Position numbers and translations under genes: made by a program. From Gerris lacustris (lineage: Eukaryota; Arthropoda; Insecta; Hemiptera; Gerridae), in contig OX578283.1 of NCBI GenBank assembly GCA_951217055.1, positions 1,116,001 through 1,180,000 on the forward strand: a stretch of DNA of 64,000 bases. The letters are read 5' to 3'. The stretch's first letter is position 1; each line of letters starts with the position of its first letter. Below are positions 23,295 to 34,174 of the stretch, in pieces. The notes beneath the pieces are model-generated. The model made no database searches and was not told the DNA's origin. It saw nothing but the letters and a program-made list of their open reading frames with translations.

Positions 23295-24009
23295 ATAACA
23301 AAGTTAAGTGAAAAAGGAAGGTGAAGGTTATCGTGAAACTACATCGGGGACCGGGTTCCTCCCAAAACGTTCAATATTAATAAAGGTAACTAATTGACGG
23401 TAACTGCCCGCATTAAAAAATGTATTACTGCGTTTTGTCAACAAAAGAATAATGGTTTCGATATTTTTTATTCTTTCTTTCTCAAAATTTAGTTTTACTT
23501 TCATGATGACCTTACTTGTGAAAAGCCTGGGAACTGATGCTGTAAAACATGCAAGTATTCCGCCTCGAAACATAAATATTAAATATAAAGGTTTAAAACA
23601 ACTGCACATGCGCATTGTTTGGAGGTCCACATCAGGCCTCTTACTTGCCGTTTTCTTTATTTTAAGTGCGTCGATAGTTCAGTGTTGAATCTGCTCTATG
23701 GTTTAAGCTTGACGCGGGGAAGTTAAAAGAAACTTTGCCGCACACTACTTAATATGAGGGTGGCGTGAAGAAATACACGTTTAGCGTGATGCGTGATATG
23801 GTAACGGCTCTCGTTCTTGCCACAGGATTAATATAATAATAAGAAAGGACGGTGTGGAGGTAGGATCGTGTCAGAGAGGTGATTATAGTGTTTCCCGGAT
23901 AACTGAGTATTTACACAGTATTGATTTTTCACAGTGAAGGAGCACCGACTTGTAAACATGTACGAGAAGCAAGTCACTCGGCCCAATCGATTCCACAAAC
24001 ATTTCGAGT
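23295..24009. other. Unique intronic sequence
   Basis: Short ORFs at 23328-23688 on both strands are not recognised. No repeat family found. Confidence 0.4.
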
Positions 24010-24486
24010 GGAATGCCTTGGGGTCCGGAAACCTTTCACATGAGATACATAATCCTACCTATGGAATGCCTTGGGGTCCGGAGACCTTTCACATGAGGTA
24101 CATAATCCTACCTATAGAATGCCTTGGGGTCCGGAGACCTTTCACATGAGGTACATAATCCTACCTATGGAATGCCTTGGGATCCGGAGACCTTTCACAT
24201 GAGGTACATAATCCTACCTATGGAATGCCTTGGGGTCCGGAGACCTTTCACATGAGGTACATAATCCTACCTATGGAATGCCTTGGGGTCCGGAGACCTT
24301 TCACATGAGGTACATAATCCTACCTATGAAATGCCTTGGGGTCCGGAGACCTTTCACATGAGGTACATAATCCTACCTATGGAATGCCTTGGGGTCCGGA
24401 GACCTTTCACAAGAGGTACATAATCCTACCTATGAAATGCATTGGGGTTTGGAGATCTTTCATATGAGGTACAAAATCCTACCTAT
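24010..24486. repeat. 53-bp minisatellite (about 9 copies)
   Basis: The unit begins GGAATGCCTTGGGGTCCGGA. The array is interrupted by the gypsy element at 24487, and a degenerate further copy resumes at 28722. Confidence 0.9.
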
Positions 24487-24603
24487 TGTAATATAGACAG
24501 CTGTCAGTGCTTGAGAGGTTTTGATATTATTATTTGTTGACATGTTTGTTTTGTTCTTAAAATATAATCTTATTAACATTATATCCGTTATAATTATTCT
24601 ACA
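24487..24603 (+). repeat. 5' LTR (117 bp)
   Basis: TGTAATATAG...ATTCTACA with TG/CA termini. It is unusually short for an LTR. It holds an AAATATAAT stretch (about 24559-24568) that could act as a TATA element. Identical to the 3' LTR. Confidence 0.95.
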
Positions 24604-24620
24604 TGGTGTCAGATGTGGGG
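24604..24620 (+). other. Primer-binding site
   Basis: TGGTGTCAGATGTGGGG starts directly after the 5' LTR CA, as expected for the tRNA primer site. The matching tRNA was not determined. Confidence 0.8.
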
Positions 24621-24701
24621 TACACGAAGGTGGAAAACGCCATTAATTATTTGTTTCGGGATTTAGTGTTAAGTTTTCCTACATAAGGTGAAAACTCGGT
24701 G

Positions 24702-27700
24702 ATGTCTTCTAAAAAAGGTAGAAGGAGGGGTTACAGAGAAGAGTCAGATCCGGATTTGGATATTGAAACTTTGGCGGAGCAAGTAAGAATACTTCAGGAA
24801 CAGCTTGCACGTAACCGAAATAAGGAAGACACAACACCCAGACGTTTTTACAAGGCCGCGTATACCGGTCCATTGCCGGAAAAATTCTCATTTGTCCCGC
24901 ACGATTGGTCGGATTGGCTTCTGCGGTATGAACGGCATCGCGTCTTGACAGAAATGGCGGAACAGCCACAGAATATGCAGGTATGTCATTTATTGCAATG
25001 TATGGGTGACGGAGCAGACCAGCTTTTACAGTCTTTAGATTTAAACATTGCTGAATTAACTGACTATGATCAAATAATTCTTATATTTAGAGAATACTTT
25101 CAGGGGCAAATCAACGTTATTTTTGAAAGAAGTAAATTTAATCTTCGGTGTCAGCGCCTTGGAGAGACAAGCAAGGATTTTATCAACGCAGTAAAAAAGT
25201 TGGCAAAACATTGTAAATACGGTTTATTAACCGATGAGTTGATAAGGGATAGATTAGTGGTTGGGGTAAGAGATAGGAAGCTTTCGCAGGACCTGTGGCT
25301 AGATCCTGATCTTACTCTATCCAAAGCATGCACAAGGATACTGCAATACGAGAGAATACTTGAGGGACAGCTTGAAATTCAGTATAACCCGACGGCATTG
25401 AACTCAGACGCCGTGACTAGTTCTTCAAGGGTGAGCCCTTCTGTCTCTCGTAATGTGGAGGTAAATAGGGAGGAAAAGCTTAAAACAGCTTGTAAAAATT
25501 GTGGGTTTTTGTCACATAAGTTCGGCACGTGCCCAGCACGAAAGGTACAGTGCTCTTCGTGCAAAATGTTCGGACATTATAAACGTATGTGTCCTGGCTC
25601 AAAATCGAATGAACGACCTCCTAAAAGTATTCGAGAAGCTGAAGTAAGGAATGAGTCAGGTGATGAGGATTATTTGGATTATGTAAAAATTAGTGAAGTG
25701 GAAAAAAATCGGTGTAAACCTTGGTACATTGAAGCTAAGGTCAATGGAAAAGCAGTCAAATTTAAGATTGATACTGGGGCGGATGTCACCGTGTTGCCAT
25801 ATGACATGTTTCGGTTGTGTGGGGGAGTTTTAAAAAGTACTCGACAAACCCTGCACGGACCAAATGGCTCAGTTATTCCCCTAGAAGGGATTACAGAATG
25901 TACACTTCAGTACAATAACATAAATTTATGTGAACAGTTGTACGTCACTAAGGCAGTTAAAAGAGCTCTTCTTGGAAGGCCTGCGATCGCAGCGTTCAGA
26001 ATTATTAAATGGCCAGAGGTTGATAGTTTAGACATTTACAAAAAATTTGAAAGTTTATTTTCGGAAAAAATTGGTTCTATATTTGGAGAATACCGTATCA
26101 GATTAAGAGCTGATGCTATACCTTATGCTATCAGATGTCCACGGCGAGTACCAATCCACCTGCAGAGGAAGGTAAAATCAGAAATTGATAAAATGGTATT
26201 AGAAGGTGTTATAATGCCGGTAAAGGAAGCAACTGAATGGGTTGCAGGAATGGTTGTGGTACCGAAAAAGAATGGAGATGTAAGAATCTGTGTCGATTTT
26301 TCAGAGTTGAACAAATGGATTGTTAGAGAAAAACAGATTCTGCCATCTGTCGAAGATCTCCTAGGGAAATTAGCGGGTGCAAAAATCTTTTCAAAGTTGG
26401 ATGCAAAGCCAGGATTTCACCAGGTACAGATTCATCGAGATTCGCAGTTGTTAACAACTTTTCTTACACCTTTTGGGAGGTATTGCTATCAGAGGCTTCC
26501 CATGGGTCTATCATCATCACCTGAACATTTTCAACGGAAAATGTGGGAAATTTTAGAAGGTTGTCCAGGGGCTCTAGTAATGATGGACGATATATTAGTG
26601 TTTGGTTCAAACCAAGAAGAACACGATATCAATATTCAGGAAGTTCTTCAGCGATGCAAAACGTCAGGCTTGACATTATCAAGAGACAAATGTGACATTA
26701 ACAAGACCTCAATAACTTTCCTCGGGCATACAATTTCGAAAGACGGCATTTCTCCAGATCCATCGAAAGTTGAAGCAATCTTAAAAGTTCCAGAGCCAAG
26801 TAATGTGACAGAACTACGAAGATTTTTAGGAATGTACAACTACATGACAAAATTTCTAAGAAATAGAGTTAAGGATCTAGAACCGTTTAGAGAACTTCTA
26901 AGGAAAGAAATTCATTTTACATGGACTAAAAAACATTCAGAGGCTTTTCAGTTATTGAAAAAGAGTTTGTGTGAACCTCCGATTTTGGCTCATTTTGACC
27001 CTAAATTAAATACAAGAATTAGTGCGGATGCATCATCATATGGCTTAGGAGCAGTATTGGAGCAAGAGCAAAAGGACAACAGCTGGAGGCCAATCATGTT
27101 TATATCTAGAACGCTCTCTCCATCTGAAGGTAAATGGGCACAAATTGAAAAAGAGGCTTTGGCTTTATCTTGGGCGTGTGAGAGACTTAACCATTTTATA
27201 GCTGGCTCTCATTTTACGCTATGCACGGACCACAAGCCGTTAATTCAAATACTAGGTTCAAAACCAATGGCAGATTTGACCCCTAGAATGCTTCGCTTCA
27301 GGCTCAGGATGTCAAGATTCTCTTACTCTATAGTACACGTGCGAGGTAAAGATATGCATACCGCCGATGTATTATCTCGTGCTCCAATAATAGAGAAAAA
27401 CACTGATATCGAAGATAAAGCACGGCAATTGGATGAGACAGTCATCCATGAAACAGAAGCAATTCCTATAACAGGCAGAAGGCAAAAATCAATAAAGGAC
27501 GCTCAAGCTCAAGATGATGTCACGGCACAGTTGATAAAATTTATTAAGAATGGGTGGCCTGATCGGATTCAAAGATGTGATCTGAGGGTTCAGAATTTTT
27601 TTAAACATCGAGCCCAGTTATCGGTGGTGGACGGCATGGTGTTATTTGGTACTCGACTATATATACCTCGAAATTGTAGGAGCGAAGTTCTAAAGAGTCT

Positions 27701-28583
27701 TCATGCTGGTCATCAGGGAATAACTAAGACAAATCGACTTGCTAAGACAACGGTTTGGTGGCCCCACATATCAAGGGATATAGAACAAGCTGTGAGGGAT
27801 TGTGAGGATTGTTTAAAACAGAGGCTGCAGAAGAGGGAACCTTTGAGCACAACACCGGTACCGGATCTACCCTGGACCATATTGGGAGCGGATCTTTTTG
27901 AATTAAATCAACAGCAGTATCTCATTGTTATGGATTACTACTCCAAGTACATTAGTTATTTTAAACTGACTTCAATTACAACCAGTGGGGTAATCACAAA
28001 ATTAAAAATGATGTTCTCTTATCATGGAATCCCTACAACGCTTCGAACAGATAATGGCCCTCAGTTCCGTTCTCAGGAGTTCGACTCATTTTGTAGTTCA
28101 TACGGCATCGAACATATTACTAGCAGTCCTCGCTATCCCCAATCGAACGGACAGGCCGAGAGGTCAGTTTCAATTATGAAGGGAATCTTAAAAAAATCAG
28201 AGGATCCTTGCTTGGGCCTCTTGGCATACCACAACACTCCATTGAAATCAGGATTCTCACCGGCTCAGCTTTTAATGGGACGAGTTTTAAGGTCAACGAT
28301 TCCAGTTGCTCCATTCAGGTTACATCCAGAGGCAGTTAATCACATAGGGTTTAAAGAAAGGGAATCAGAACTAAAGAATCGCCAGGCAGAGGATTTTAAC
28401 AGGAGACATCGGGTTAAGATACTGCCTAAACTGCAGAAAGGAGATAGAGTCTGGGTTCCTGCTCTGAGGAAATATGGAAGAATTGACGGTGAAGCGTCTA
28501 CTCCGAACTCATTCTGGATTCAGCTGGAAGACCAGGGGGGCAAAATAAGGAGGAATAGAAGTCATCTTATCATTAAACATTAA
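24702..28583 (+). CDS. Gag-Pol polyprotein of the gypsy element (1,293 aa)
   Basis: Single uninterrupted frame; an ATG at 24702 is the first Met. Numbering from it: Gag region 1-260; two CCHC zinc knuckles (C264, C267, H272, C277 and C284, C287, H292, C297) of nucleocapsid; aspartic protease with DTGA at 357-360; reverse transcriptase about 480-690 with Asp567 and MMDD at 627-630; RNase H about 770-895 with Asp776, Glu816/818, Asp843 and Asp889; integrase with zinc residues H1001, H1004, C1034, C1037 and catalytic Asp1064, Asp1117, Glu1153 (35 residues between the last two). Order PR-RT-RH-IN is the Ty3/gypsy order. Gag and Pol share one frame, with no stop or shift between them. The Tyr usual in the RT YxDD box is Met. 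No chromodomain or envelope was seen. Confidence 0.95.
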   Translation: MSSKKGRRRGYREESDPDLDIETLAEQVRILQEQLARNRNKEDTTPRRFYKAAYTGPLPEKFSFVPHDWSDWLLRYERHRVLTEMAEQPQNMQVCHLLQCMGDGADQLLQSLDLNIAELTDYDQIILIFREYFQGQINVIFERSKFNLRCQRLGETSKDFINAVKKLAKHCKYGLLTDELIRDRLVVGVRDRKLSQDLWLDPDLTLSKACTRILQYERILEGQLEIQYNPTALNSDAVTSSSRVSPSVSRNVEVNREEKLKTACKNCGFLSHKFGTCPARKVQCSSCKMFGHYKRMCPGSKSNERPPKSIREAEVRNESGDEDYLDYVKISEVEKNRCKPWYIEAKVNGKAVKFKIDTGADVTVLPYDMFRLCGGVLKSTRQTLHGPNGSVIPLEGITECTLQYNNINLCEQLYVTKAVKRALLGRPAIAAFRIIKWPEVDSLDIYKKFESLFSEKIGSIFGEYRIRLRADAIPYAIRCPRRVPIHLQRKVKSEIDKMVLEGVIMPVKEATEWVAGMVVVPKKNGDVRICVDFSELNKWIVREKQILPSVEDLLGKLAGAKIFSKLDAKPGFHQVQIHRDSQLLTTFLTPFGRYCYQRLPMGLSSSPEHFQRKMWEILEGCPGALVMMDDILVFGSNQEEHDINIQEVLQRCKTSGLTLSRDKCDINKTSITFLGHTISKDGISPDPSKVEAILKVPEPSNVTELRRFLGMYNYMTKFLRNRVKDLEPFRELLRKEIHFTWTKKHSEAFQLLKKSLCEPPILAHFDPKLNTRISADASSYGLGAVLEQEQKDNSWRPIMFISRTLSPSEGKWAQIEKEALALSWACERLNHFIAGSHFTLCTDHKPLIQILGSKPMADLTPRMLRFRLRMSRFSYSIVHVRGKDMHTADVLSRAPIIEKNTDIEDKARQLDETVIHETEAIPITGRRQKSIKDAQAQDDVTAQLIKFIKNGWPDRIQRCDLRVQNFFKHRAQLSVVDGMVLFGTRLYIPRNCRSEVLKSLHAGHQGITKTNRLAKTTVWWPHISRDIEQAVRDCEDCLKQRLQKREPLSTTPVPDLPWTILGADLFELNQQQYLIVMDYYSKYISYFKLTSITTSGVITKLKMMFSYHGIPTTLRTDNGPQFRSQEFDSFCSSYGIEHITSSPRYPQSNGQAERSVSIMKGILKKSEDPCLGLLAYHNTPLKSGFSPAQLLMGRVLRSTIPVAPFRLHPEAVNHIGFKERESELKNRQAEDFNRRHRVKILPKLQKGDRVWVPALRKYGRIDGEASTPNSFWIQLEDQGGKIRRNRSHLIIKH

Positions 28584-28604
28584 AAAAAAAAAAAAAAAAA
28601 AGCA
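28584..28604 (+). other. A-rich polypurine tract
   Basis: About 18 A followed by AGCA fill the whole gap between the stop codon and the 3' LTR. This is the expected plus-strand primer position. It is nearly pure A instead of the usual G-ended purine run. Confidence 0.6.
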
Positions 28605-28721
28605 TGTAATATAGACAGCTGTCAGTGCTTGAGAGGTTTTGATATTATTATTTGTTGACATGTTTGTTTTGTTCTTAAAATATAATCTTATTAACATTAT
28701 ATCCGTTATAATTATTCTACA
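28605..28721 (+). repeat. 3' LTR (117 bp)
   Basis: Identical to the 5' LTR across its whole length. Confidence 0.95.
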
Positions 28722-28781
28722 CCTATGGAATGCATTGGGGTCCGGAGATTGTTTAAATGAGGTACATAATCCTATCTATGA
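28722..28781. repeat. Degenerate last unit of the 53-bp minisatellite
   Basis: CCTATGGAATGCATTGGGGT continues the array beyond the retrotransposon. 28782-29069 has no recognised feature. Confidence 0.8.
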
Positions 28782-29069
28782 ATAGTGCAACTTATGGATA
28801 GTCAGCCAGTAAGAGATCGATAGCTTACTACTTGGCATCCAAGCTGAAAATCGACCAGCAAATTCAGCCCATCCTAACTTAAACTCCCGGGAGACACCAC
28901 AAATGTTTAAGTTGTTTATAAATGAACTTAGCTATAGACTTTCTTTCGTATTTTATTTAACAACTCAGATCTTACTCTATATTTCTGGACGCAACAAAGC
29001 CTCTATCATGCACAACATGTTGGCGCTTACCGGAGTATAAAATAATTTTGCGCCTAACTACAAATGTTC

Positions 29070-29846
29070 ATTGTTCTGAACAACGAAGATTTGTTGTCTC
29101 ATATTTCAAAAATTCCGAAGACTGAAATCTGTTACTGGGAACATTTTTGGTCCCGTGTCTGTCTGTCTTTCAAGTTTTGTGAACCGACATACCTTAAAAA
29201 CTACTCGTCCGATTTTAATTAAATTCGGGAGTACGACAAAATTACCCCATTGTTGCTCCCATGTAACTTTCGACCTTCTCCGCTTATTCGTTTTTCTTCC
29301 ACATACACCAATATCATCAAAAGTACTCATCTGATTTTAATGAAATTTGGGTGATTTTTTCGGAATTAGAACGCAGATAGCCCCAGATTAATTGAAAGCG
29401 TCTCCGCTCTTTAAATTTTGCAAAATTGACACTTCTATTCGTGTACAAAATAAAAAACAATTTTGACAGATTTAAAAAACGGCGGAGAATTAAGTAAATT
29501 TGAAAATAATAGGGTGTAAAAGCATAAAATCATTAAAGTATAAGAAATAGGACGCGAGGAAGTTATGTGCCACACTAGGACGCGAGGAAGCTATGTGCCA
29601 CACTAGGACGCGAGGAAGCTATGTGCCACACTAGGACGCGAGGAAGCTATGTGCCACACTAGGACGCGAGGAAGCTATGCGCCACACTAGGACGCGAGGA
29701 AGCTATGCGCCACACTAGGACGCGAGGAAGCTATGCGCCACACTAGGACGCGAGGAAGCTATGTGCCACACTAGGACGCGAGGAAGCTATGTGCCACACT
29801 AGGACGCGAGGAAGCTATGTGCCACACTAATTGGCACACTATTTTT
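29070..29846 (-). mobile_element. Family B element, copy 4 (with expanded end)
   Basis: Reverse B copy with core module near 29200-29225. Its GCGAGGAAGCTATGTGCCAC terminus has expanded into a tandem array. It meets the next B copy head to head. Confidence 0.7.
29549..29829. repeat. 28-bp minisatellite derived from the family B terminus (10 copies)
   Basis: The unit AGGACGCGAGGAAGCTATGT + GCCACACT is a piece of the B terminal sequence. Three central units carry ATGCGCC instead of ATGTGCC. Confidence 0.9.
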
Positions 29847-31038
29847 CCCCACCTTTTATTAGAAATCTCTCAAAATTATTTTAATTTTTTATACGAATTA
29901 AAGTGTAAATTTAAAAAGATTTATAGAGCGTAGACGATTGAAATTTATTTGGATCAATTTGTGGGTCAGGTTCAACATACCATCCATAGTTCTTTAATAT
30001 CAGATATTTTTAAAGATATGTATATAAATTTATATTTATGCGCATGCGGAAGAAAAACTAATGGGCGCAAAAGGTTGAAACTAATATGGGACCAAAAGTA
30101 GGTTAATTATGACCTACCATACAAATTTCATTAAAATTGAGTAGTTTTTAAGATATGTCGGCTCGCGCTCGCAAATATGTTACAACGACAAATCGACAAA
30201 TTGACACGGGTCCAAAAATGTGTCCTCATGTCTGATACATGTTTCTGTTGGAATTTTTTAATTAGAAGACATAAATAAGCAATAAACAGATCAAGTGTGT
30301 GCTAGTCAGCACACAGAGAGGGTCCGTAGGCAACCCTGTATAGTTTAAGTAGTACCCTATTGATGGTGTTTTTTAAAATGCTAAAAAGCTTACTTTGAAC
30401 TATCCTATGGGTCTGATATTCTCAAAACACATCAACAAACTTCTGATAAAGTATTTTTTTGCCACTGAACCGGACTACAACCATATAAATTCATCGAAAA
30501 GACCATAGTTATAAAAAAACGTATTTTGTCAATAAAAAATAAAATAATATTTTTTTCTAAATTTCCAAAAAGTGGTATCTTTACTTTTGGTCTAAGAATG
30601 TTCAGGAATTTTTTCAGATTATTTGCACTTTACATAAGCGAGATAGAGGGGGGGGGGGGGGGACACGTCTCAAACTCGCCTGCGCTCGCCCTATCAAAAT
30701 TATATCCAAAGAATTATATATTTTTGTAATCAGCTCGACGTACCCTTTCATATGATACCCCTCACGGTGTCGAAAAAAATTTTAACCCTTAAGTTTTTTA
30801 CCCTAATTTTTTTGAGAAATATTTTTTTTAAGTCGCTATATTTTTATAATATATGGGCAGGCACAAGACACATACATGCCAAATTTGAAAGTGATCGGAC
30901 GAATGGTGTAGTGGTGCGTGAGAGCACGCGAGAGGACGGACGGACAGACACACTCAGGAAAATATAAGGGTCCTTGGTTTTGCCTACGGACCCTAAAATA
31001 CATAGCTACCGTTACCTTCAGTAGGCTACGAAGCAATA
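29829..31038 (+). mobile_element. Family B element, copy 5, split by element G1
   Basis: Forward B copy sharing its start with the reverse copy before it (TAATTGGCACACTATTTTT). It resumes after G1 at about 30996 and ends with the diverged hairpin CTACCGTTACC...GGCTACGAAGC. Confidence 0.65.
30281..30995 (+). mobile_element. Element G, copy 1 (about 715 bp)
   Basis: Inside its 5' end is GGGTCCGTAGGCAA. Its 3' end is TTGCCTACGGACCCT, the inverted complement. A hairpin GTGTGCTAGTCAGCACAC precedes. It contains a G14 run at 30649, the core module (about 30870-30910) and GACGGACAGACAC. An inverted copy lies at 34175. Confidence 0.7.
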
Positions 31039-31104
31039 ATCTAGGAAAACCTATGTAAACAAACTATAACATCCCTACGTCAAAACTTGTTGTCTTGACC
31101 TCGT

Positions 31105-31278
31105 AGTGATATCCATATCTAACATATCTGACTTGAATACAGAATCCGAGCATTAAATATATTATAATACACATACAGCAAACAGAATGTTTATATTGGC
31201 CAAAACAACAACTTCTCATATCAAATATAAAACAAGCTATCACATTACTTGTCTCCTAGACATGTTATCACGTGATAT
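31105..31278. mobile_element. Element X, copy 1, left part
   Basis: Matches the reverse complement of the uninterrupted X copy at about 55859-56370, up to TATCACGTGATAT. The rest resumes at 34969 after the Helitron. Confidence 0.65.
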
Positions 31279-31594
31279 TCTATATATATAAAATCCAAAT
31301 ACCACTCACTCACTCACTCATTGACACATCACGATATCTCTGAAACCACTGGACCTATGACCATGACATTTTGTAGGTGTGTTCCTCTTACCTCCTAGGT
31401 GCTCGCCAAGAAATATTTTTATAATCCGCCATCTTGATTCAAAATGGCGGCCATTTATATATACAAAATTCGTCAAGACGATATCTCCGGAACCAATTTC
31501 ACTTTTTTTTTTTTTTAGAAGTTAACTTTCTTTTATGAAATTAGTAACTTTTGGTAAATGGTTTACCAATCGGGCATTTTGATTCAAGATGGCG

Positions 31595-31598
<4 letters not shown>

Positions 31599-31690
<92 letters not shown>
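31599..31690. repeat. TA dinucleotide microsatellite
   Basis: About 46 TA units, interrupted by the palindromic element and resuming at 33802 before a GT run. Confidence 0.95.
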
Positions 31691-31693
<3 letters not shown>

Positions 31694-33801
31694 GGTGTCC
31701 CGGGTCAGGACCGACAAACTTTGGGATGTGATAGTACAGTTAATTTGGAGTAAAAAAAGTTCTATAAACCATGGTCCTATTCTCATTTGTTTTCTAGCTA
31801 TCTTATTTTTAACTTTTTTTTGTAAAACGTGACTTTGACTTAATAAATTGGCAATATCATTGGAAGTAATTAAGCTAGAATGATAAATGATATACCACCT
31901 GAAAGAGCATGAAAAACTCTTAAAGACAAATATCATTTCAGCTATTAAATTTCATTTTTAGTCACACGTTAATTCGTTAGAACTTGAAAATAATAAAATT
32001 TAATTAAAAAAAGAAAATGTTAGAGCTTGTATAACTACTGTATTGTATTAGATAACTATGGGTGCAAAACTCCTTAAAGTTGGCGCATTTACTAAGCTTC
32101 AAAACGATACTATTAAATTTAAAATATTGCAACGTGAAGTATCCGAAATAGTGATGAAATTCCAAAAAAACATGTCCTACTGTAAGCTGAGATAGGGTTG
32201 GGGGAATGGGAAGTGCCCTGAAAATGCAAACGTCGGGTGATTTGTTTTCTTTTTCTTTTAAGGTGCTCTAGTATAATAAAACGTTAAAGTCAGAGTTTAG
32301 TCATAGTACCCGTGTGGTACCAATCATGGTACCAATGATACTACAGTCATAGGACCTGATGAACGTCTTATAAGGGGTCTTATCTTATTATTAAGGGTGT
32401 AATAATTTATTATTATTACGATAATTAATTATTTTTATAATAATGTTCTTTGTAACTAAACCAAAATTTTACTGTATTAATTGAATTATCTTATTACTTA
32501 GTTAAAAAAAAAAAAAAAAAAAAAATCATTAAAGAATAAAATAGAAAAGTGTAATAATAAAATAAATCGACCTTCTTTACTTACAATAATTAACACTTCT
32601 GCAATTACTATAATAAATGTTCAAAATGGTGCCCTTCTTCAATAATATACATCCGACATTTTTTAAGTACAGATTTGTTGCATTCAACACTACCCTAATA
32701 GGGCATTGGAAGAGGAGTACCGGTTGCTTGGCCACCCAGGTCACCAGACATTGCACCTTTAGATTTCTGTTTGGGGGGGGGGGGGGGGGGATCAAATAAA
32801 TGACCAAAAAGGCGACTCCCATAAAATGCAGCAAATCTCGACTTAAAAATTGTGGATATGTATGAATGAAGGAGGGCACCATTTTGAACATTTATTATAG
32901 TAATTACAGAAGTGTTAATTATAAATGAAAAAGGTCGGTTTATTTTATTATTACACTTTTCTATTTCATCTTTAATGATTTTTTTTTAACAAATTTGTAA
33001 GATAATTCAATTAATACATTACAATTTTAGTTATGGTACAAAGAATATTATTATAAAAATAATTAATTATCGTAATACAAATAAATTATTACACCCTTAA
33101 TAATTATAAGTTCATCAGGTCCTATGACTTCACAATGACCTATGACTGTAGTATCATTGGTACCATGATTGGTACCACACGGGTACTATGACTAAACTCT
33201 GACTTTAACGTTTTATTATACTAGAGCACCTTAAAAGAAAAAGAAAACAAATCACCCGACGTTTGCATTTTCAGGGCACTTCCCATTCCCCCAACCCTAT
33301 CTCAGCTTACAGTAGGACATGTTTTTTTGGAATTTCATCACTATTTCGGATACTTCACGTTGCAATATTTTAAATTTAATAGTATCGTTTTGAAGCTTAG
33401 TAAATGCGCCAACTTTAAGGAGTTTTGCACCCATAGTTATCTAATACAATACAGTAGTTATACAAGCTCTAACATTTTCTTTTTTTAATTAAATTTTATT
33501 ATTTTCAAGTTCTAACGAATTAACGTGTGACTAAAAATGAAATTTAATAGCTGAAATGATATTTGTCTTTAAGAGTTTTTCATGCTCTTTCAGGTGGTAT
33601 ATCATTTATCATTCTAGCTTAATTACTTCCAATGATATTGCCAATTTATTAAGTCAAAGTCACGTTTTACAAAAAAAAGTTAAAAATAAGATAGCTAGAA
33701 AACAAATGAGAATAGGACCATGGTTTATAGAACTTTTTTTACTCCAAATTAACTGTACTATCATATCCCAAAGTTTGTCGGTCCTGACCCGGGACACCCT
33801 G
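31691..33801. mobile_element. 2.1-kb palindromic IS630/mariner-like element
   Basis: Ends CAGGGTGTCCCGGGTCAGG and its exact complement, both bordered by TA. The outer arms of about 950 bp (31691-32650 and 32870-33801) mirror each other almost perfectly. The centre is less similar. The TA target and ends fit the IS630/Tc1/mariner group, supported by the transposase remnant near the centre. Contains G17 at 32772 and an A-run near 32504. Confidence 0.85.
32702..32776 (+). pseudogene. Transposase C-terminal remnant (DDE, IS630/mariner type)
   Basis: In one frame the DNA reads GIGRGVPVAWPPRSPDIAPL followed by DF. The WPPRSPD-PLDF motif surrounds the third catalytic acidic residue in this transposase class. 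It runs into a poly-G tract, with a stop just upstream. The rest of the enzyme is absent. Confidence 0.75.
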
Positions 33802-34174
33802 TATATATATATATATGTGTGTGTGTGTGTATGTTCTTTATAAAAATCTACAGTTTTTGTCCGATCTCGATGAAAATTTGCACACTTGACCTTCAAAGCA
33901 AGAGGAAAATAACTGTCTACATAAAATTTCGAAATTTAAATTTTGGTACACAAGGGTACAAGGTACAAATGTCAAAGTAATGAATACTCTTCATGATGCA
34001 TACAGTTGAAACCCTCTTTAAGAGCACAGTAATTATTGTTATGTACAGTTTAATCATATTTACCTTTAGAAGGGGCGTAAATTTGGGATATTTGCAAATT
34101 ACCTTATCAAAGAGGAGAGATAAGTGGGAGGGATAGAATCTAGATATTCTCACATAGTAAAATAATTTAATTTT

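Larger units (their letters stand above)
24487..28721 (+). mobile_element. Gypsy-type LTR retrotransposon, structurally intact (4,235 bp)
   Basis: Has two 117-bp LTRs, a primer-binding site, one long gag-pol ORF, and a purine tract before the 3' LTR. A 5-bp duplication CCTAT lies at 24482-24486 and 28722-28726. The LTRs read identical base for base, so the insertion is very recent. It lies antisense to the PLCb gene within its first intron. No envelope-like ORF is present. It interrupts the 53-bp minisatellite. Confidence 0.95.

Noticed and set aside
24487..28721. Endogenous retrovirus with envelope
   Set aside because: The stop codon is 21 bp from the 3' LTR, leaving no room for an envelope gene.
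31541..31936. ORFs with IYIYIY runs
   Set aside because: They are translations of the TA microsatellite.
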